Assembly: GCF_017877135.1 (NCBI RefSeq)
Contig: NZ_JAGIPH010000003.1
Coordinates: 248,001 to 312,000, forward strand
Length of the DNA: 64,000 nucleotides
DNA from: Neorhizobium galegae
GTDB taxonomy: Bacteria; Pseudomonadota; Alphaproteobacteria; Rhizobiales; Rhizobiaceae
Reading direction: 5' to 3'
The notes beneath the pieces are model-generated. The model saw only the letters and a list, made by a program, of their open reading frames with translations. It was not told the DNA's origin and ran no database searches. Positions 23,829 to 33,610 of the stretch are shown here, in pieces. The first letter of the stretch is position 1. Each line of letters starts with the position of its first letter. Both the position numbers and the translations under genes were made by a program.

Positions 23829-26402
23829 TCAGCAGCAGATGGCGTGCCAGCTCCCGGCCCGGATGAACGGCCCGATCTCCTCGAACGGCATCGGCCGCGC
23901 AAGCGCAAAACCCTGCAGGACATCGCAGCCAAGTTCCTGCAGGATTCGGGCATGATCCATGGTCTCGACGCCTTCGGCGACGACCTTGATGTTGAGGGAT
24001 TTGCCGATCTCGACGATGGAACGGGCCAGTTTTCTCTGGCTTGCCGATTGCGGCAGCTGCCGGACAAGCTGGCGGTCGATCTTCAGGGCGGCCGGGTTGA
24101 GCCGCAGCAGGCTGACGATGGAGGCATGGCCCGAGCCGAAATCGTCGATCTCGATCTCGATGCCGAGCGATTTCAACTGCTCCAGCGTCTGCAGCACGTC
24201 GTCGCCGCAGTCATCAAGGAAGGCGGATTCCAGAAGCTCGAAGGAGAGCGATCCGGTCGGGATGTTCTTTCTCCTCAGCTTGCGCAAGAGGGCCGGATCG
24301 AGCAGCCGGCGGTAGGACACATTGGCCGAGATCTTTGGGACCGGGACACCCTGTGCCTCCCATTTCACAAAATCCTGCAGCGCCTGGTCGAGGATGATGC
24401 CGTCGATTGCGGCCACCACATCGATGTCTTCGGCGATCGACAGAAAGCTGTCGGGTGTCAGCAGGCCATGGCGGGGGTGCTGCCAGCGGGCGAGCGTTTC
24501 GGCGCCGCAGACTTCAAGCGTTACAGCATCGAACTGCAGCTGATAGGCCGCCTGGAACTGGCCCTCCTCGATGGCGGCCAGGATATCATCCGCCGTGCGC
24601 TTGGCCCGCACGATTTCCAGGTGTGTCTCCTGCGAGTAGAATTCGTGGCGGTTGCGCCCGGCATTCTTGGCGCGGTAGAGCGCCATGTCGGCATTGATCA
24701 GCAATTGCTTGGGCTCGACCGCCATGCCTTGCGTCCAGGCGATGCCGATGCTGGCGCCGAAGCGGCATTCGCGCCCCTCATGCACCACGGGCTTGCGCAT
24801 TTGCCGGATGATCCGGTTGGCAAGACTGGACAGCTTTCGCGTGCCGCCGGTCGCCGGCGTCAGGATCACGAATTCGTCTCCACCGATGCGCGCCACGAAC
24901 TGGTCAGGCCCGGCATTGTCGCGCAGCACCAGCGCCGCATGGCGCAGGATCGAATCGCCGGCATTGTGGCCCAGCGTGTCGTTGATCTGCTTGAAGCCGT
25001 CCAGATCGATATGCAGGACCGCAAGCGAGCGCCCCTCGCGCCCGCAGGTGCGGGCCTGCTCCACCAGCACGGCATCGAGATAGCGGCGGTTGGGCAGACC
25101 GGTCAGATAATCATGCATCGCATTGTGTTCGATATTGACACGGGCCGATTCCAGTTCGCGGTTGCGGGCTTCGGCGAGAAGCCTTGCCCGCTCCAGTTCC
25201 TGGTGGAGCGTGACGTCCTTGCTGATGTCCCAGTTGGCGCCGACCATCTTCAGGTGCCCGTCGGTATCGACAAAGGTCATCGAGCAGCTGCGGATCACCC
25301 GTTCACCGCCGCTTGCGGTGATGATGCGGTACTGATCCCAGTAACGCTCGTTCTGCTGTGTGTTGACCGCGACATTGTTCAGCACACGCTCGCGATCCGA
25401 AGGATGCAGGAAGTTTTCCCAGGTCTGGCCGACAGCCACCGGCATTGCCGGATCAAGCCCGTAGATGTCGTACATGCGCTCATCCCAGTAGACGTCCCCG
25501 GTCACCAGGTCGGCCTCGTAAACGCCGATGCCAGAAATGGCGAGCGCCATTTCGAGCCGCCGCGACATCTGCGCGCGACCATGTTCGGCATGTTTGCGGT
25601 CCGTCACGTCCGTATCGGTACCGACCACGCGCAGCGCCCGTCCGTCCGGCGCCCGTTCGATGCAGGCGCCGCGACATTCGATCCAGATCCAGTGGCCGTC
25701 CGCATGGCGCTCGCGGTACTGGAACATCTGGTATTCCGGGTCTCCCGCCTCCTGGCGCTCCATCGCATGCAGCGTGAAATCGACATCGTCCGGATGCAGG
25801 AGCGTCAGCCAGGCTTCCTTGCTCGGCGGCAGCGGATCATCCGGCGCCATGCCGCGGATCAGCCGCCAGGTCGGGGAATAGTATTTCTGCCCGATGCCAT
25901 AGTTGTGATCCCAGACGCCGGAAACGGAGCTGACAAGGGCGCTGTTCCAGCGGGTTTCGCGCGCCGCAATCTCCTCCTCGGCGCGTTTTTGCCGGGTGAT
26001 GTCACAAAGCTGCAGAAGGATGAGCGACCCGTCTGCGGTCTCCGTCTCCGGTCGGGCGCAGGTGGCAAGCGCCCATTTGATCGCTCCATCGGCCATCGGC
26101 AGGCGAAGCTCGACACTGGAGGGCACGACGGCTTGCGGCAAACCGGCCTGCGCCAGCATCAGTTCGAGCGCAGGGCGATCCCTTGGATCCAGCAGGGCCG
26201 AAAGGGTCAACGCATCGGCGGCAACCGAAGGGCGCTGCCACGCCGCCTCGAAAGCCCCATTGGCATGCAGCAGGCGACTGCTTACCCTGTCGATGAGCAC
26301 GGTTGGAAACGGCATCCGGCCGACGATGTCCGCGACAGATGCAGGCACATCGTCAGCGGTCCGCTTCGCACACGGGACATGAACATCGTCGTCGGGCTTC
26401 AC
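23829..26402 (-). CDS. PAS-containing GGDEF-EAL protein (c-di-GMP turnover)
   Basis: 857 residues, predicted soluble since no membrane segment is seen. PAS-like regions lie at about 20-130, 145-275 and 280-405, the latter two with PAC-type ends (WIECRGACIERAPDGRALRVVGTDTDVT region). A GGDEF domain follows with intact RIGGDEFVIL near residue 505, then an EAL domain whose signature reads AETLARW. The other phosphodiesterase residues appear present (NVSYRRLLDP, ELLES, EIDDFGSGHAS, LKIDRQLV, VAEGVET). Both synthase and phosphodiesterase activity are therefore possible, with sensing through PAS. It is convergent with the DUF1476 gene and stands alone. Confidence 0.93.
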   Translation of the reverse strand: MKPDDDVHVPCAKRTADDVPASVADIVGRMPFPTVLIDRVSSRLLHANGAFEAAWQRPSVAADALTLSALLDPRDRPALELMLAQAGLPQAVVPSSVELRLPMADGAIKWALATCARPETETADGSLILLQLCDITRQKRAEEEIAARETRWNSALVSSVSGVWDHNYGIGQKYYSPTWRLIRGMAPDDPLPPSKEAWLTLLHPDDVDFTLHAMERQEAGDPEYQMFQYRERHADGHWIWIECRGACIERAPDGRALRVVGTDTDVTDRKHAEHGRAQMSRRLEMALAISGIGVYEADLVTGDVYWDERMYDIYGLDPAMPVAVGQTWENFLHPSDRERVLNNVAVNTQQNERYWDQYRIITASGGERVIRSCSMTFVDTDGHLKMVGANWDISKDVTLHQELERARLLAEARNRELESARVNIEHNAMHDYLTGLPNRRYLDAVLVEQARTCGREGRSLAVLHIDLDGFKQINDTLGHNAGDSILRHAALVLRDNAGPDQFVARIGGDEFVILTPATGGTRKLSSLANRIIRQMRKPVVHEGRECRFGASIGIAWTQGMAVEPKQLLINADMALYRAKNAGRNRHEFYSQETHLEIVRAKRTADDILAAIEEGQFQAAYQLQFDAVTLEVCGAETLARWQHPRHGLLTPDSFLSIAEDIDVVAAIDGIILDQALQDFVKWEAQGVPVPKISANVSYRRLLDPALLRKLRRKNIPTGSLSFELLESAFLDDCGDDVLQTLEQLKSLGIEIEIDDFGSGHASIVSLLRLNPAALKIDRQLVRQLPQSASQRKLARSIVEIGKSLNIKVVAEGVETMDHARILQELGCDVLQGFALARPMPFEEIGPFIRAGSWHAICC

Positions 26403-26508
26403 CAGCGCACTTCCCCCGCAGTATGATCAACGCTCGGGAATGAGCTTAGCGGACTTGCGCGACGTGAGGCGAACAATTTGCTACAACCTCGCCTTATTTT
26501 ATCGTTGT

Positions 26509-27063
26509 CTAAGGCTTCAGCCCGGACAAGAACTTGGCAAAGACCATCGTCCCTTCCGGCCAGGGTCCATGACCCGATTCGGCGTTGATATGGCCGGCTT
26601 CACCGGCATCGATCAGCAGGGAGCCCCAGGCATTGGTGATATCGTCCGCATGCTCGTAAGAACCGAAGGGATCGTTGCGGCTGGCAATCGTCAGCGAGGG
26701 AAACGGTAGCGGATCGCGCGGATAGGGTCCGAACGTCATCAGATGCTTGGGGCGAATGCCGGGATTGGCGACATCGGGCGGTGCGACCAGAAAGGCGCCG
26801 GCCACCTTCTGGCGAAACTGCGGAATGGCATGGATGGCCGCGGCAACGCCCAGCGAATGGGCAACCAGCACCACCGGCCGCGACGAGGCGTTCACCTCGT
26901 CGGCCACGCGCGCCACCCAGTCTTCGCGCACCGGTTTCGACCATTCGGCCTGCTCGACCCGGCGTGCGGTCTGCAACTTGCCCTCCCAGCGCGTCTGCCA
27001 GTGGGCAGGGCCTGAATTGGTGTAGCCGGGAATGATGAGAATATCTGCGTCGGAAGCCTTCAT
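26509..27063 (-). CDS. RBBP9/YdeN-type serine hydrolase
   Basis: 184 residues, an alpha/beta hydrolase of the small RBBP9 group. The start DILIIPGYTNSGPAHWQTRWE is diagnostic, the nucleophile elbow is VAHSLGVAAAIHA, and a late GHINAESGHGPWPEG supplies the His. Substrate unknown; family members include esterase-like proteins. It begins about 250 bp downstream of purB on the same strand, after the purB terminator. Confidence 0.88.
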   Translation of the reverse strand: MKASDADILIIPGYTNSGPAHWQTRWEGKLQTARRVEQAEWSKPVREDWVARVADEVNASSRPVVLVAHSLGVAAAIHAIPQFRQKVAGAFLVAPPDVANPGIRPKHLMTFGPYPRDPLPFPSLTIASRNDPFGSYEHADDITNAWGSLLIDAGEAGHINAESGHGPWPEGTMVFAKFLSGLKP

Positions 27064-27245
27064 GCCCCCTTATCTGCTAGCGGCCGGGTTCCTCGTCAAG
27101 AGAAGAGCGCATGCAAGGTGCGCAAAATCACGGGGCAACGCGTCCTATTTTGACTGAAGATGCGAGGCTATAGCCCAGGAAAGTCACCGGTTCGTCGGGG
27201 ACGCCGCCGGCGACCACAGACGTTTGGCCGTCCCGTCAAGAGAGC

Positions 27246-27287
27246 GATAAAACGCAATCAGCCGGCGCAGTTACCCGCGCCGGCTGA
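27246..27287 (-). terminator. Intrinsic terminator after purB
   Basis: 11-bp perfect stem TCAGCCGGCGC / GCGCCGGCTGA (27258-27268 with 27277-27287). Reading the minus strand it is followed by TTGCGTTTTATC. It lies 25 bp past the purB stop. Confidence 0.8.
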
Positions 27288-27312
27288 CGATCAGAATCAT
27301 ATTGGAGAGGCC

Positions 27313-28614
27313 TCAGCCGAAAACGCGCCGGAAAATCGTGTCGACATGTTTCGTGTGATAGCCGAGGTCGAACTTTTCGCGGATGACCTCTTCGGACAGG
27401 GCGGCGCGCACCTCCTGGTCGGCGAGCAGTTCCTCCAGAAAGTCCTTGCCCTGTTCCCAAACCTTCATGGCGTTGCGCTGCACGAGGCGATAGCTGTCTT
27501 CGCGCGACACGCCGGCTTGCGTCAGCGCCAGAAGCACACGCTGGGAGTGAACAAGTCCGCGGAACTTGTTGAGGTTCTTCATCATGTTCTCAGGATAGAT
27601 CACCAGCTTCTCGATGACGCTGGCCAGACGATGCAGCGCGAAATCAAGCGTCACGGTGGTGTCCGGGCCAATGGCGCGCTCGACGCTCGAATGAGAAATG
27701 TCGCGCTCGTGCCAGAGGGCGACGTTTTCCAGGGCGGGCACGACGGACATGCGCACGAGGCGGGCAAGGCCGGTGAGGTTTTCGGTGAGCACGGGATTGC
27801 GCTTGTGCGGCATGGCCGAAGAGCCCTTCTGGCCGGGCGAGAAGAACTCTTCCGCTTCCAGAACTTCCGTGCGCTGCATGTGGCGGATTTCGATGGCGAC
27901 ATTTTCAATCGACGAGGCAATCACGCCGAGCGTCGCAAAGAACATGGCATGACGGTCACGCGGAATGACCTGCGTGGAGACCGGCTCCGGCGTCAGTCCG
28001 AGCTTTTCGCAGACATGTTCTTCGACGCGCGGATCGATATTGGCAAACGTGCCGACGGCGCCGGAAATGGCACCGGTGGCAATCTCGGCGCGGGCGGCAA
28101 CAAGCCGGGCGCGGTTGCGCTGCATTTCGGCGTAGAAGCGGGCAAAGGTCAGGCCCATGGTGACCGGCTCGGCATGGATGCCGTGGCTGCGGCCGATGCG
28201 CACCGTGTCCTTGTGCTCGAAGGCCCGGGTCTTCAGCGCCGACAGCAACCGGTCCATGCCGGCGATCAGGATATCGCTCGCGCGCACCAGCTGAATGTTG
28301 AACGTGGTGTCGAGCACGTCCGACGAAGTCATTCCCTGGTGGACGAACCGGCTGTCGGGGCCGACGAATTCGGCAAGATGCGTCAGAAACGCGATCACGT
28401 CATGCTTGGTGACGGCCTCGATCTCGTCGATGCGCGCGACGTTGAATTCGGCAGCGCCGCCCTTTTCCCAAATGGTTTTCGCCGCATCCTTCGGGATCAC
28501 GCCAAGCTCCGCCAGAGCATCGCAGGCATGTGCCTCGATCTCGAACCAGATGCGGAATTTTGTTTCGGGCGACCAGATGGCGACCATTTCAGGCCGGGAA
28601 TAACGCGGGATCAT
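27313..28614 (-). CDS. purB: Adenylosuccinate lyase
   Basis: 433 residues. PurB removes fumarate from SAICAR and adenylosuccinate in purine synthesis. The fumarase/aspartase signature with the catalytic Ser loop is GQKGSSAMPHKRNPVLTENL, and the general base His lies in the THLAEFVGPDSRFVHQGMTSSD region. The N-terminus IPRYSRPEMVAIWSPETKFRIW is typical. rpe is upstream on the same strand with a 128-bp spacer, and a terminator follows at 27246. Confidence 0.97.
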   Translation of the reverse strand: MIPRYSRPEMVAIWSPETKFRIWFEIEAHACDALAELGVIPKDAAKTIWEKGGAAEFNVARIDEIEAVTKHDVIAFLTHLAEFVGPDSRFVHQGMTSSDVLDTTFNIQLVRASDILIAGMDRLLSALKTRAFEHKDTVRIGRSHGIHAEPVTMGLTFARFYAEMQRNRARLVAARAEIATGAISGAVGTFANIDPRVEEHVCEKLGLTPEPVSTQVIPRDRHAMFFATLGVIASSIENVAIEIRHMQRTEVLEAEEFFSPGQKGSSAMPHKRNPVLTENLTGLARLVRMSVVPALENVALWHERDISHSSVERAIGPDTTVTLDFALHRLASVIEKLVIYPENMMKNLNKFRGLVHSQRVLLALTQAGVSREDSYRLVQRNAMKVWEQGKDFLEELLADQEVRAALSEEVIREKFDLGYHTKHVDTIFRRVFG

Positions 28615-28742
28615 CGGCGGATTTCCTTAAGGAGACAGCAAAATTTGGCCCGCTTTAGCAAGAACCACCCGCAATCTCAACGCAGGACGCACTGAGAAGT
28701 CTTCGGGTGGCGCGCCAGGCGAGCAGGCGCGAAACAACCGCG

Positions 28743-29426
28743 TCAGGCCGCGCCTGCTTCGGCATTGTGGCGTAAGGCCGTTACATTGGTGCGATAGGCT
28801 TCGATATCGCCGCCCTTGTAGATCGCCGAGCCTGCGACGAAAACATTGGCGCCGGCCCGGGCCGCATCGCCGATGGTCTCCGTCGTGATGCCGCCATCCA
28901 CTTCAAGCTCGATCGGACGGCTAGCGATCAGCGCACGGGCGGCGCGGATCTTGTCGAACATGGCCGGAATGAATTTCTGGCCGCCAAAGCCCGGATTGAC
29001 GCTCATGATGAGAATGAGGTCGACATCGTCGAGCACGTTTTCAATCACCGACAGCGGCGTTGCCGGATTGAGCGTGACGCCGACCTTCTTGCCGAGCGAG
29101 CGTATGGTCTGCAGCGAGCGGTGCAGGTGAACACCGGCCTCCGCATGCACGGTGATGCTGTCGCAGCCGGCCTTGGCAAAGGCTTCCAGATAGGGATCGG
29201 CCGGCGTAATCATCAAATGGCAATCGAAAAAGGCGGTGGTGTGCGGGCGAAGCGCCTTGATCACATCGGGGCCGAAGGAAATGTTCGGCACGAAATGGCC
29301 GTCCATCACATCGAGATGCACCCAGTCGGCGCCGGCGTCCACGACATCGCGCACCTCCTGGCCGAGCCTGGAAAAATCGGCGGCAAGGATGGATGGGGCA
29401 ATGCGGATGGGCAGGGACTGGGACAT
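28743..29426 (-). CDS. rpe: Ribulose-phosphate 3-epimerase
   Basis: 227 residues. It interconverts ribulose 5-phosphate and xylulose 5-phosphate. Motifs: [17 protein letters not shown], the metal ligands in [37 protein letters not shown] and the phosphate-binding [28 protein letters not shown]. It is a complete TIM barrel of normal length, upstream of purB on the same strand. Confidence 0.97.
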   Translation of the reverse strand: MSQSLPIRIAPSILAADFSRLGQEVRDVVDAGADWVHLDVMDGHFVPNISFGPDVIKALRPHTTAFFDCHLMITPADPYLEAFAKAGCDSITVHAEAGVHLHRSLQTIRSLGKKVGVTLNPATPLSVIENVLDDVDLILIMSVNPGFGGQKFIPAMFDKIRAARALIASRPIELEVDGGITTETIGDAARAGANVFVAGSAIYKGGDIEAYRTNVTALRHNAEAGAA

Positions 29427-29603
29427 AAACGGGTTCCTTCGGCGGATCAGGGACGGCGCCGGGATCCGTTTAAGGAGCCGCAGGCGCCGGGCAGAAAGGC
29501 TTGCCGCAAAGGCCCGTCCTTCCGGTGAAAGGATCAGGCGCCCGGCGGCCGATTTCGGCTCCGCTTAACATTCCGCCTTAGGCGGCACAATGACCGGAAG
29601 CCG

Positions 29604-30704
29604 TCATTTCCGCTCGACGTTTGCCGGCTGAAAGGCGCCGCCGCGCCATTCCTGCAGGCGAAACGGGTTCTCGGCCAGTTCGTGATCGGCACCGAATGTC
29701 AGGGGACCCAGCACCGTATCGACCGCAAGACCGGGGAGCGCCTGCACGATTGCGGTCTTGCCGCTGGCTGCCTTGACGCTTGCGGCCCTTGCCATCTGAA
29801 CGGCCGCATAGGCGGGCAGGGTGTAGCCATCGGCTTCGCTTCCCGTGGCGCGAAGGGCCGCCACGGCAGCGCTGGCTGCGGGCAGGGTCGCGTAATCGAC
29901 AAGCGCCACCGCAAGGACGCCGTCGGCGAGCGGCACGGGGCGGTCTGCCGCGCGCATCACATCGCCACCGATAAAGGTGAGGGCTGCCTTCTCGGCTGCC
30001 GCATCGCGCACCATGACGGACACATCGGCCCGGTCTCCGCCGACAACCACATGCGAGACGCCCGCCTTGACGAGGCGACGCACCAGCGCCAGCTGCTGCT
30101 CCTGGCCGGGGCGGAACGTGTCGGCAAAGGCGGGCTTGATGCCACCGGCTTCCAGCTTCTGGCGGATCGCACCGGTGAGTTCCCGGCCATAGATCGTGCC
30201 GTCATCGACGAGCGCAATGGACTTGTTCTGGAATTTCGACAGCACGATCTCGGCAAGCCTGCTCGCCTCCTCGCCGTCGACGGGGGCGAGCCGGAAGAAG
30301 GGCCAGCCGTAGCGCGTGGCATCCTCCATCAGGATTTTGGAGCGGACCGAAACGGTGATCGCCGCAATGCCCGCCTCTTTCAATAGAGGAAGTGATTCCG
30401 ACAGCGTTTCGACGCAGAGAAAGCCGATGGCAGCGGTGGCGCCCGCCTGCTTCAGTTTGTCGGCGATCGCCTTGCCGGCGCCCTGTTCGCAGCTTTCGGC
30501 AATCGGAATAAGGGTGTCGCCCGCTGCGGCGGCGGCCTTTGCGCCCCGAAGGATCTGCTGGCCGAGCATGGCATAGGGGCCGGCGGTCGGGGCGACCACC
30601 CCGATGGTTGTCGCAGACGCCGGCGCGGCCGCCAGACAAACAGCGATAGCGGCGGCAAGAACTGCACCGTGGCGGGGGACGGATGGGATCGAATAAGCGC
30701 TCAT
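29604..30704 (-). CDS. Periplasmic binding protein, branched-chain amino-acid (LivJ-like) type
   Basis: 366 residues from the ATG at 30704. A signal peptide (about 1-32, AVLAAAIAVCLAAAPASA) precedes a type I periplasmic-binding fold starting TIGVVAPTAGPYAMLGQQILRGAKAAAAA. The family ligand pocket and hinge pattern (YGRELTGAIRQKLEAGGI) is recognisable, along with two Cys residues. No permease or ATPase gene is adjacent, so it is either an orphan donor for a transporter elsewhere or a sensor input. The ligand cannot be inferred. A second possible ATG lies 9 bp upstream. Confidence 0.82.
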   Translation of the reverse strand: MSAYSIPSVPRHGAVLAAAIAVCLAAAPASATTIGVVAPTAGPYAMLGQQILRGAKAAAAAGDTLIPIAESCEQGAGKAIADKLKQAGATAAIGFLCVETLSESLPLLKEAGIAAITVSVRSKILMEDATRYGWPFFRLAPVDGEEASRLAEIVLSKFQNKSIALVDDGTIYGRELTGAIRQKLEAGGIKPAFADTFRPGQEQQLALVRRLVKAGVSHVVVGGDRADVSVMVRDAAAEKAALTFIGGDVMRAADRPVPLADGVLAVALVDYATLPAASAAVAALRATGSEADGYTLPAYAAVQMARAASVKAASGKTAIVQALPGLAVDTVLGPLTFGADHELAENPFRLQEWRGGAFQPANVERK

Positions 30705-30874
30705 GGCGCACATTTAGCCGGCCTTTGGCGCCCGTCAAAGCAAATTGCGCGGCAAACGCAGAGACGGGGCCAAATTGCGCCACAGCGTGGACAAGCACAG
30801 GCCGCCTTCCCATATGGAAAGGGTGAGGGCAGCCGGTGCGGCTGTCGAGGTCCGCAAGGACGGGGAGGAACCGC

Positions 30875-31399
30875 GTGACTGTTTCCGACACACCAGAACA
30901 CGCGCAATCCCTGCGGCAGCCTGTCGATCCGGCTCTCTATCGCAACGGCATGGCGCGCTATGCCGGCCATGTGCAGGCCGTCACCACCGAGTGGCAGGGC
31001 GTCCGGCGCGGCGTGACGGCAACGGCTGCCTGTTCGGTGTCGGACGATCCGGCCATCGTTCTGGTCTGCCTCAATGCCGGCAATGCCAGCAATGCGCTCT
31101 TCGAACGGAGCGGCATCTTTGCGCTGAATGCGCTGGCGGGGCATCATCAGGCTCTTGCCAAGGCGCTTGCGGGCTTTGATCGGCTGCCGGTGGAGGAGCG
31201 GTTTGCGCTGGCGGAGTGGACGGTGCTTGAAACCGGCGCGCCGGTGCTATCCGATGCGCTCGTCTCCTTCGATTGCACGCTCCTCGAAATCCGCCGGATG
31301 GCGACCCATCTGGTTCTGTTCGGGCAGGTGGTGGCGATGCATTTCGGCCCGCCCAATCCGCCCCTCATTTATCTGGACCGCGCATTTCACGCGCTGTAG
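30875..31399 (+). CDS. Flavin reductase-like FMN-binding protein
   Basis: 174 residues from the GTG at 30875, which has GGGGAGGAA 6 bp upstream. The flavin reductase-like pattern is seen in YAGHVQAVTTEWQGVRRGVTATAACSVSDDPAIVLVCLNAGNASN, then the dimer segment FALNALAGHHQALAKALAG. Such proteins supply reduced FMN to monooxygenases or act as flavin carriers. It is the first gene of a plus-strand run ending at 36307 and lies 23 bp upstream of the MoxR gene; whether it works with the molybdenum-cofactor genes is inference. Confidence 0.85.
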   Translation: MTVSDTPEHAQSLRQPVDPALYRNGMARYAGHVQAVTTEWQGVRRGVTATAACSVSDDPAIVLVCLNAGNASNALFERSGIFALNALAGHHQALAKALAGFDRLPVEERFALAEWTVLETGAPVLSDALVSFDCTLLEIRRMATHLVLFGQVVAMHFGPPNPPLIYLDRAFHAL

Positions 31400-31422
31400 T
31401 CTCACCGAAACGGGGGGAAGTC

Positions 31423-32352
31423 ATGACAGATCAGGATGCGCGCCGGCCTCCGGCATCGATCGATGAAACCATTACCTTGCTCAGAGAACAGGATTATCTT
31501 GCCGGGCGGGGTCTTGCGACGGTGATCTTTCTGGCGCTTCGCATGCAGCGGCCGCTGTTTCTGGAAGGCGAGGCGGGCGTCGGCAAGACAGAGATCGCCA
31601 AGGCGCTGGCAAAAGGCCTCAACCGGCCGCTGATCCGTCTGCAATGCTATGAAGGGCTGGATGTCGCCTCGGCCGTCTATGAATGGAACTATCCGGCGCA
31701 GATGCTCGACATCCGGCTTTCGGAGGCGTCCGGTCTTGAAGACCGCGAGCGGCTGGAAGCCAATCTTTATTCCGAACGCCACCTGATCCGCCGGCCGGTG
31801 CTGCAGGCTCTGGCGCGCCAGGGCGAAGCGGCGCCCGTCTTCCTCATCGACGAACTGGACCGCACCGACGAAGCCTTCGAGGCCTTCCTTCTGGAAGTGC
31901 TCTCCGATTTTCAGGTGACGATCCCGGAGCTTGGCACGATCAGGGCGGCCGAGCCGCCGATCGTCATCATCACCACCAACCGCACGCGCGAAATCCACGA
32001 CGCGCTGAAGCGGCGCTGCCTCTACCACTGGGTGGATTATCCCGATGCCGCGCAGGAACTGGCGATCCTGAAGCGCAAGGTGCCGCAGGCCGGTGAAGCG
32101 CTGTCGCGCCAGGTGGTGGCCTATGTGCAGAAGCTTCGCACGGTGGATCTCTTCAAGAACCCCGGCATTGCCGAAACCATCGACTGGGCAACGGCACTCA
32201 CCGAGCTTGACCGGCTGGCGCTCGATCCGGAGACGATTTCCGACACGCTTGGGACGCTCCTCAAATACCAGGACGATATTGCGCGCATTCGCGGCGGCGA
32301 GGGTGGTGCGTTGCTGGCCGAAGTCAAAGCGGACCTGCTGGCGGCGGGATAG
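31423..32352 (+). CDS. MoxR-type AAA+ ATPase (CoxD-like)
   Basis: 309 residues from the ATG at 31423 (GGGGGGAAG upstream). Walker A is EGEAGVGKTEIAKAL, Walker B is VFLIDELDRTDEAFEAFLLE, and sensor 1 is VIITTNRTREIHDALKRRC. In CO-dehydrogenase loci CoxD partners CoxE to insert the sulfido group at the Mo-Cu site; MoxR/VWA pairs elsewhere chaperone metal cofactor insertion. The VWA gene follows 4 bp after its stop, which supports the pair. No structural dehydrogenase genes are nearby. Confidence 0.92.
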   Translation: MTDQDARRPPASIDETITLLREQDYLAGRGLATVIFLALRMQRPLFLEGEAGVGKTEIAKALAKGLNRPLIRLQCYEGLDVASAVYEWNYPAQMLDIRLSEASGLEDRERLEANLYSERHLIRRPVLQALARQGEAAPVFLIDELDRTDEAFEAFLLEVLSDFQVTIPELGTIRAAEPPIVIITTNRTREIHDALKRRCLYHWVDYPDAAQELAILKRKVPQAGEALSRQVVAYVQKLRTVDLFKNPGIAETIDWATALTELDRLALDPETISDTLGTLLKYQDDIARIRGGEGGALLAEVKADLLAAG

Positions 32353-32356
32353 GGCG

Positions 32357-33610
32357 ATGATGACGGGCCACGGCGAAGATTTGCGAGAAGGCAGCGGCAC
32401 CGACCCGGAGGGACGGCTTGCCGAAAACATTCTCTATTTCTCCCGGGTTCTGCGCCGCGCCGGCCTCAAGACCTCGCCGCAGGCAACGCTTGATGCGGTG
32501 GCGGCGGCAGAGGCCGTGGGTATTGGCGCGCGAGAAGAATTTCGGGCAGCGCTTGCCGCCGTCTTCGTCAAGCGGCGCGAGGACATGGCCGTGTTCGATG
32601 AGGCGTTCCGCCTGTTCTTCCGCAAGCGCGATCTGGTCGAAAAGATGATCCAGATGATGTCGCCGAAAATCGCCGAGCAGCGCGAGGCGGAGAAGCCGAA
32701 GCCGGCCGCGTCGCGTGTTGGCGACAGCCTGGTCGCAGAACAGGCGCGCCCGCAAAAACCGCAGGCGCCGCCGCAGGTGGAGGCCGATGCGCGCTTTACG
32801 GCATCCGCCTCGGAAGTCTTGCGGCGCACCGATTTTGCCCAGATGTCTGCCGCGGAACTAGCGGCCGCGCGCCTCGAAATGGCAAAGCTCGTGCTGCCGC
32901 TCGACGAGGTCGTGACACGCCGGTTCCAGGCGGCAAACCATCCCGGCCGCATTGATCCACGCGCCACGCTGCGGCAGGCGATGCGCAGCGGCGGCGATAT
33001 CATGCTGCCGAAATTCCGCCGGCTGCAAAGGCAGGAGCCGCCGCTGGTGGTGCTTGCCGATATTTCCGGCTCGATGAGCCAGTACAGCCGCATCTTTCTG
33101 CATTTTGCTCATGCGCTGATGGAAAAACGGCGGCGCACGCATGTCTTTCTGTTCGGCACCCGCTTGACCAATGTCACGCGCAGCTTACGTCAAAGGGATC
33201 CGGACGAGGCGCTCGATGCCTGCACCCGGTCCGTCAACGACTGGTCGGGCGGAACGCGCATCGGCGAGACGCTGAAAACCTTCAACCGTCTCTGGGGTCG
33301 CCGAGTGCTGGGCGGTGGCGCCGTCGTCCTCTTGATCACCGACGGGCTGGAGCGGGACGGCGTAACGGAGCTGGAGATCGAGATCGATCGGCTGCACCGC
33401 TCGTGTCGCCGGCTGATCTGGCTCAACCCGCTGTTGCGTTTTGAGGGTTTCGAGCCCCGCGCCCGCGGTGTGCGGGCCATGCTGCCGCATGTGGACGAGT
33501 TTCGCCCCGTGCATAATCTGAATTCGCTGGCGGATCTGGCGCAGGCGCTGTCGGGCAAGGCGACGGCAGGCGCGCGCGACCGCCGTTTCAAGGAAAGGGC
33601 TGTCGCATGA
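32357..33610 (+). CDS. VWA-domain protein, CoxE-like
   Basis: 417 residues; ATG at 32357 or the next codon. The helical N-terminus includes LAENILYFSRVLRRAGLKTSP and a typical REDMAVFDEAFRLFFRKR. The C-terminal von Willebrand factor A domain has the MIDAS motif LADISGSMSQYSRIFLHF with later VNDWSGGTRIGETL and LLITDGLERDG. CoxE-type proteins bind MoxR ATPases in cofactor maturation. The last 4 bp overlap the XdhC N-terminal gene (ATGA), so the operon is tightly coupled. Confidence 0.9.
   Translation: MMTGHGEDLREGSGTDPEGRLAENILYFSRVLRRAGLKTSPQATLDAVAAAEAVGIGAREEFRAALAAVFVKRREDMAVFDEAFRLFFRKRDLVEKMIQMMSPKIAEQREAEKPKPAASRVGDSLVAEQARPQKPQAPPQVEADARFTASASEVLRRTDFAQMSAAELAAARLEMAKLVLPLDEVVTRRFQAANHPGRIDPRATLRQAMRSGGDIMLPKFRRLQRQEPPLVVLADISGSMSQYSRIFLHFAHALMEKRRRTHVFLFGTRLTNVTRSLRQRDPDEALDACTRSVNDWSGGTRIGETLKTFNRLWGRRVLGGGAVVLLITDGLERDGVTELEIEIDRLHRSCRRLIWLNPLLRFEGFEPRARGVRAMLPHVDEFRPVHNLNSLADLAQALSGKATAGARDRRFKERAVA

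Noticed and set aside
23844..26426. An 860-codon open frame opposite the GGDEF-EAL gene
   Set aside because: Low-complexity composition and no domain; the opposite strand has intact GGDEF and EAL motifs.
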